From assembly GCA_013153795.1 (NCBI GenBank), contig JAADDV010000127.1:1-15347 (forward strand): a DNA stretch of 15,347 nt, read 5' to 3'. Below, piece after piece: positions 15,191 through 15,347 of this stretch. Under the pieces are notes generated by a model. The model was not told the origin of the DNA and searched no databases. It saw only the letters and a program-made list of their open reading frames with translations. Source of the stretch: Aquificota bacterium. Lineage in GTDB: Bacteria; Aquificota; Aquificia; Aquificales; Hydrogenothermaceae. Position 1 is the stretch's first letter, and every line of letters starts with the position of its first letter. Both the position numbers and the translations under genes were made by a program.

Positions 15191-15347
15191 ATCTATAAAC
15201 TCCTTTATAAAAGTTTTATTAAATTTTTTGCTATATCAAATAATAAAAGTTTATTGAAATTTTGGCTACTTTTTAAATAGTTAATAATTAAAATTTTAAT
15301 AAAAAGATATTCCATTTCTACGATAACAATCTTATATTTATTAAAAA
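15191..15347. other. AT-rich region upstream of polX
   Basis: These 157 bases are almost entirely A/T and contain the polX ribosome-binding site (AAAGGAG on the minus strand, around 15206-15200). A polX promoter is expected here, but several equally weak AT-rich boxes compete and none stands out. I see no gene or structured RNA. Confidence 0.5.

Overview
The window is AT-rich (about one third G+C), gene-dense bacterial chromosome with no mobile element, CRISPR array or phage gene. Protein composition (Lys/Glu/Ile-rich), a hydrogenase maturation gene, a myo-inositol-phosphate synthase of thermophile type and an outer-membrane beta-barrel protein together suggest a Gram-negative thermophile of the Aquificales. 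The Sulfurihydrogenibium/Persephonella group is the best guess. This is inferred from gene character, not from a database match.

Layout. (1) 14-1142, plus strand: hypE (NiFe-hydrogenase maturation), then tRNA-Cys(GCA) with its own consensus promoter. (2) 4818-1143, minus strand: a tight five-gene run, hemB > M23 endopeptidase > DJ-1/PfpI protein > ROK sugar kinase > cyclophilin, joined by TAATG/ATGA overlaps or a 10-nt gap, with a good promoter before hemB. Its last stop codon directly abuts the tRNA gene. (3) 4972-7686, plus: serA and ino1, 12 nt apart, which draw serine and inositol precursors from central carbon. (4) 7774-8553, plus: an outer-membrane barrel protein ending at a bidirectional intrinsic terminator that it shares with the convergent rnr. 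(5) 11937-8590, minus: argD then rnr. (6) 12018-12878, plus: an NDUFA9-like atypical SDR, divergent from argD. (7) 15190-13007, minus: polX and an unrecognised tail-anchored protein. No intergenic stretch exceeds 300 bases.

The most interesting item is the 128-base gap between the SDR gene and the tail-anchored protein gene. It is a GC-rich island in AT-rich surroundings. On the minus strand it reads as a complete small-RNA gene: promoter (TTGAAA-16-TATATT), a 5' hairpin, an unpaired CU-rich stretch with two CCUCC copies that resemble the 3' tail of 16S rRNA, and a strong intrinsic terminator with six U. I propose an sRNA of about 85-90 nt that could pair with Shine-Dalgarno sequences. The existence of the RNA is well supported by sequence signals; its function is inference.
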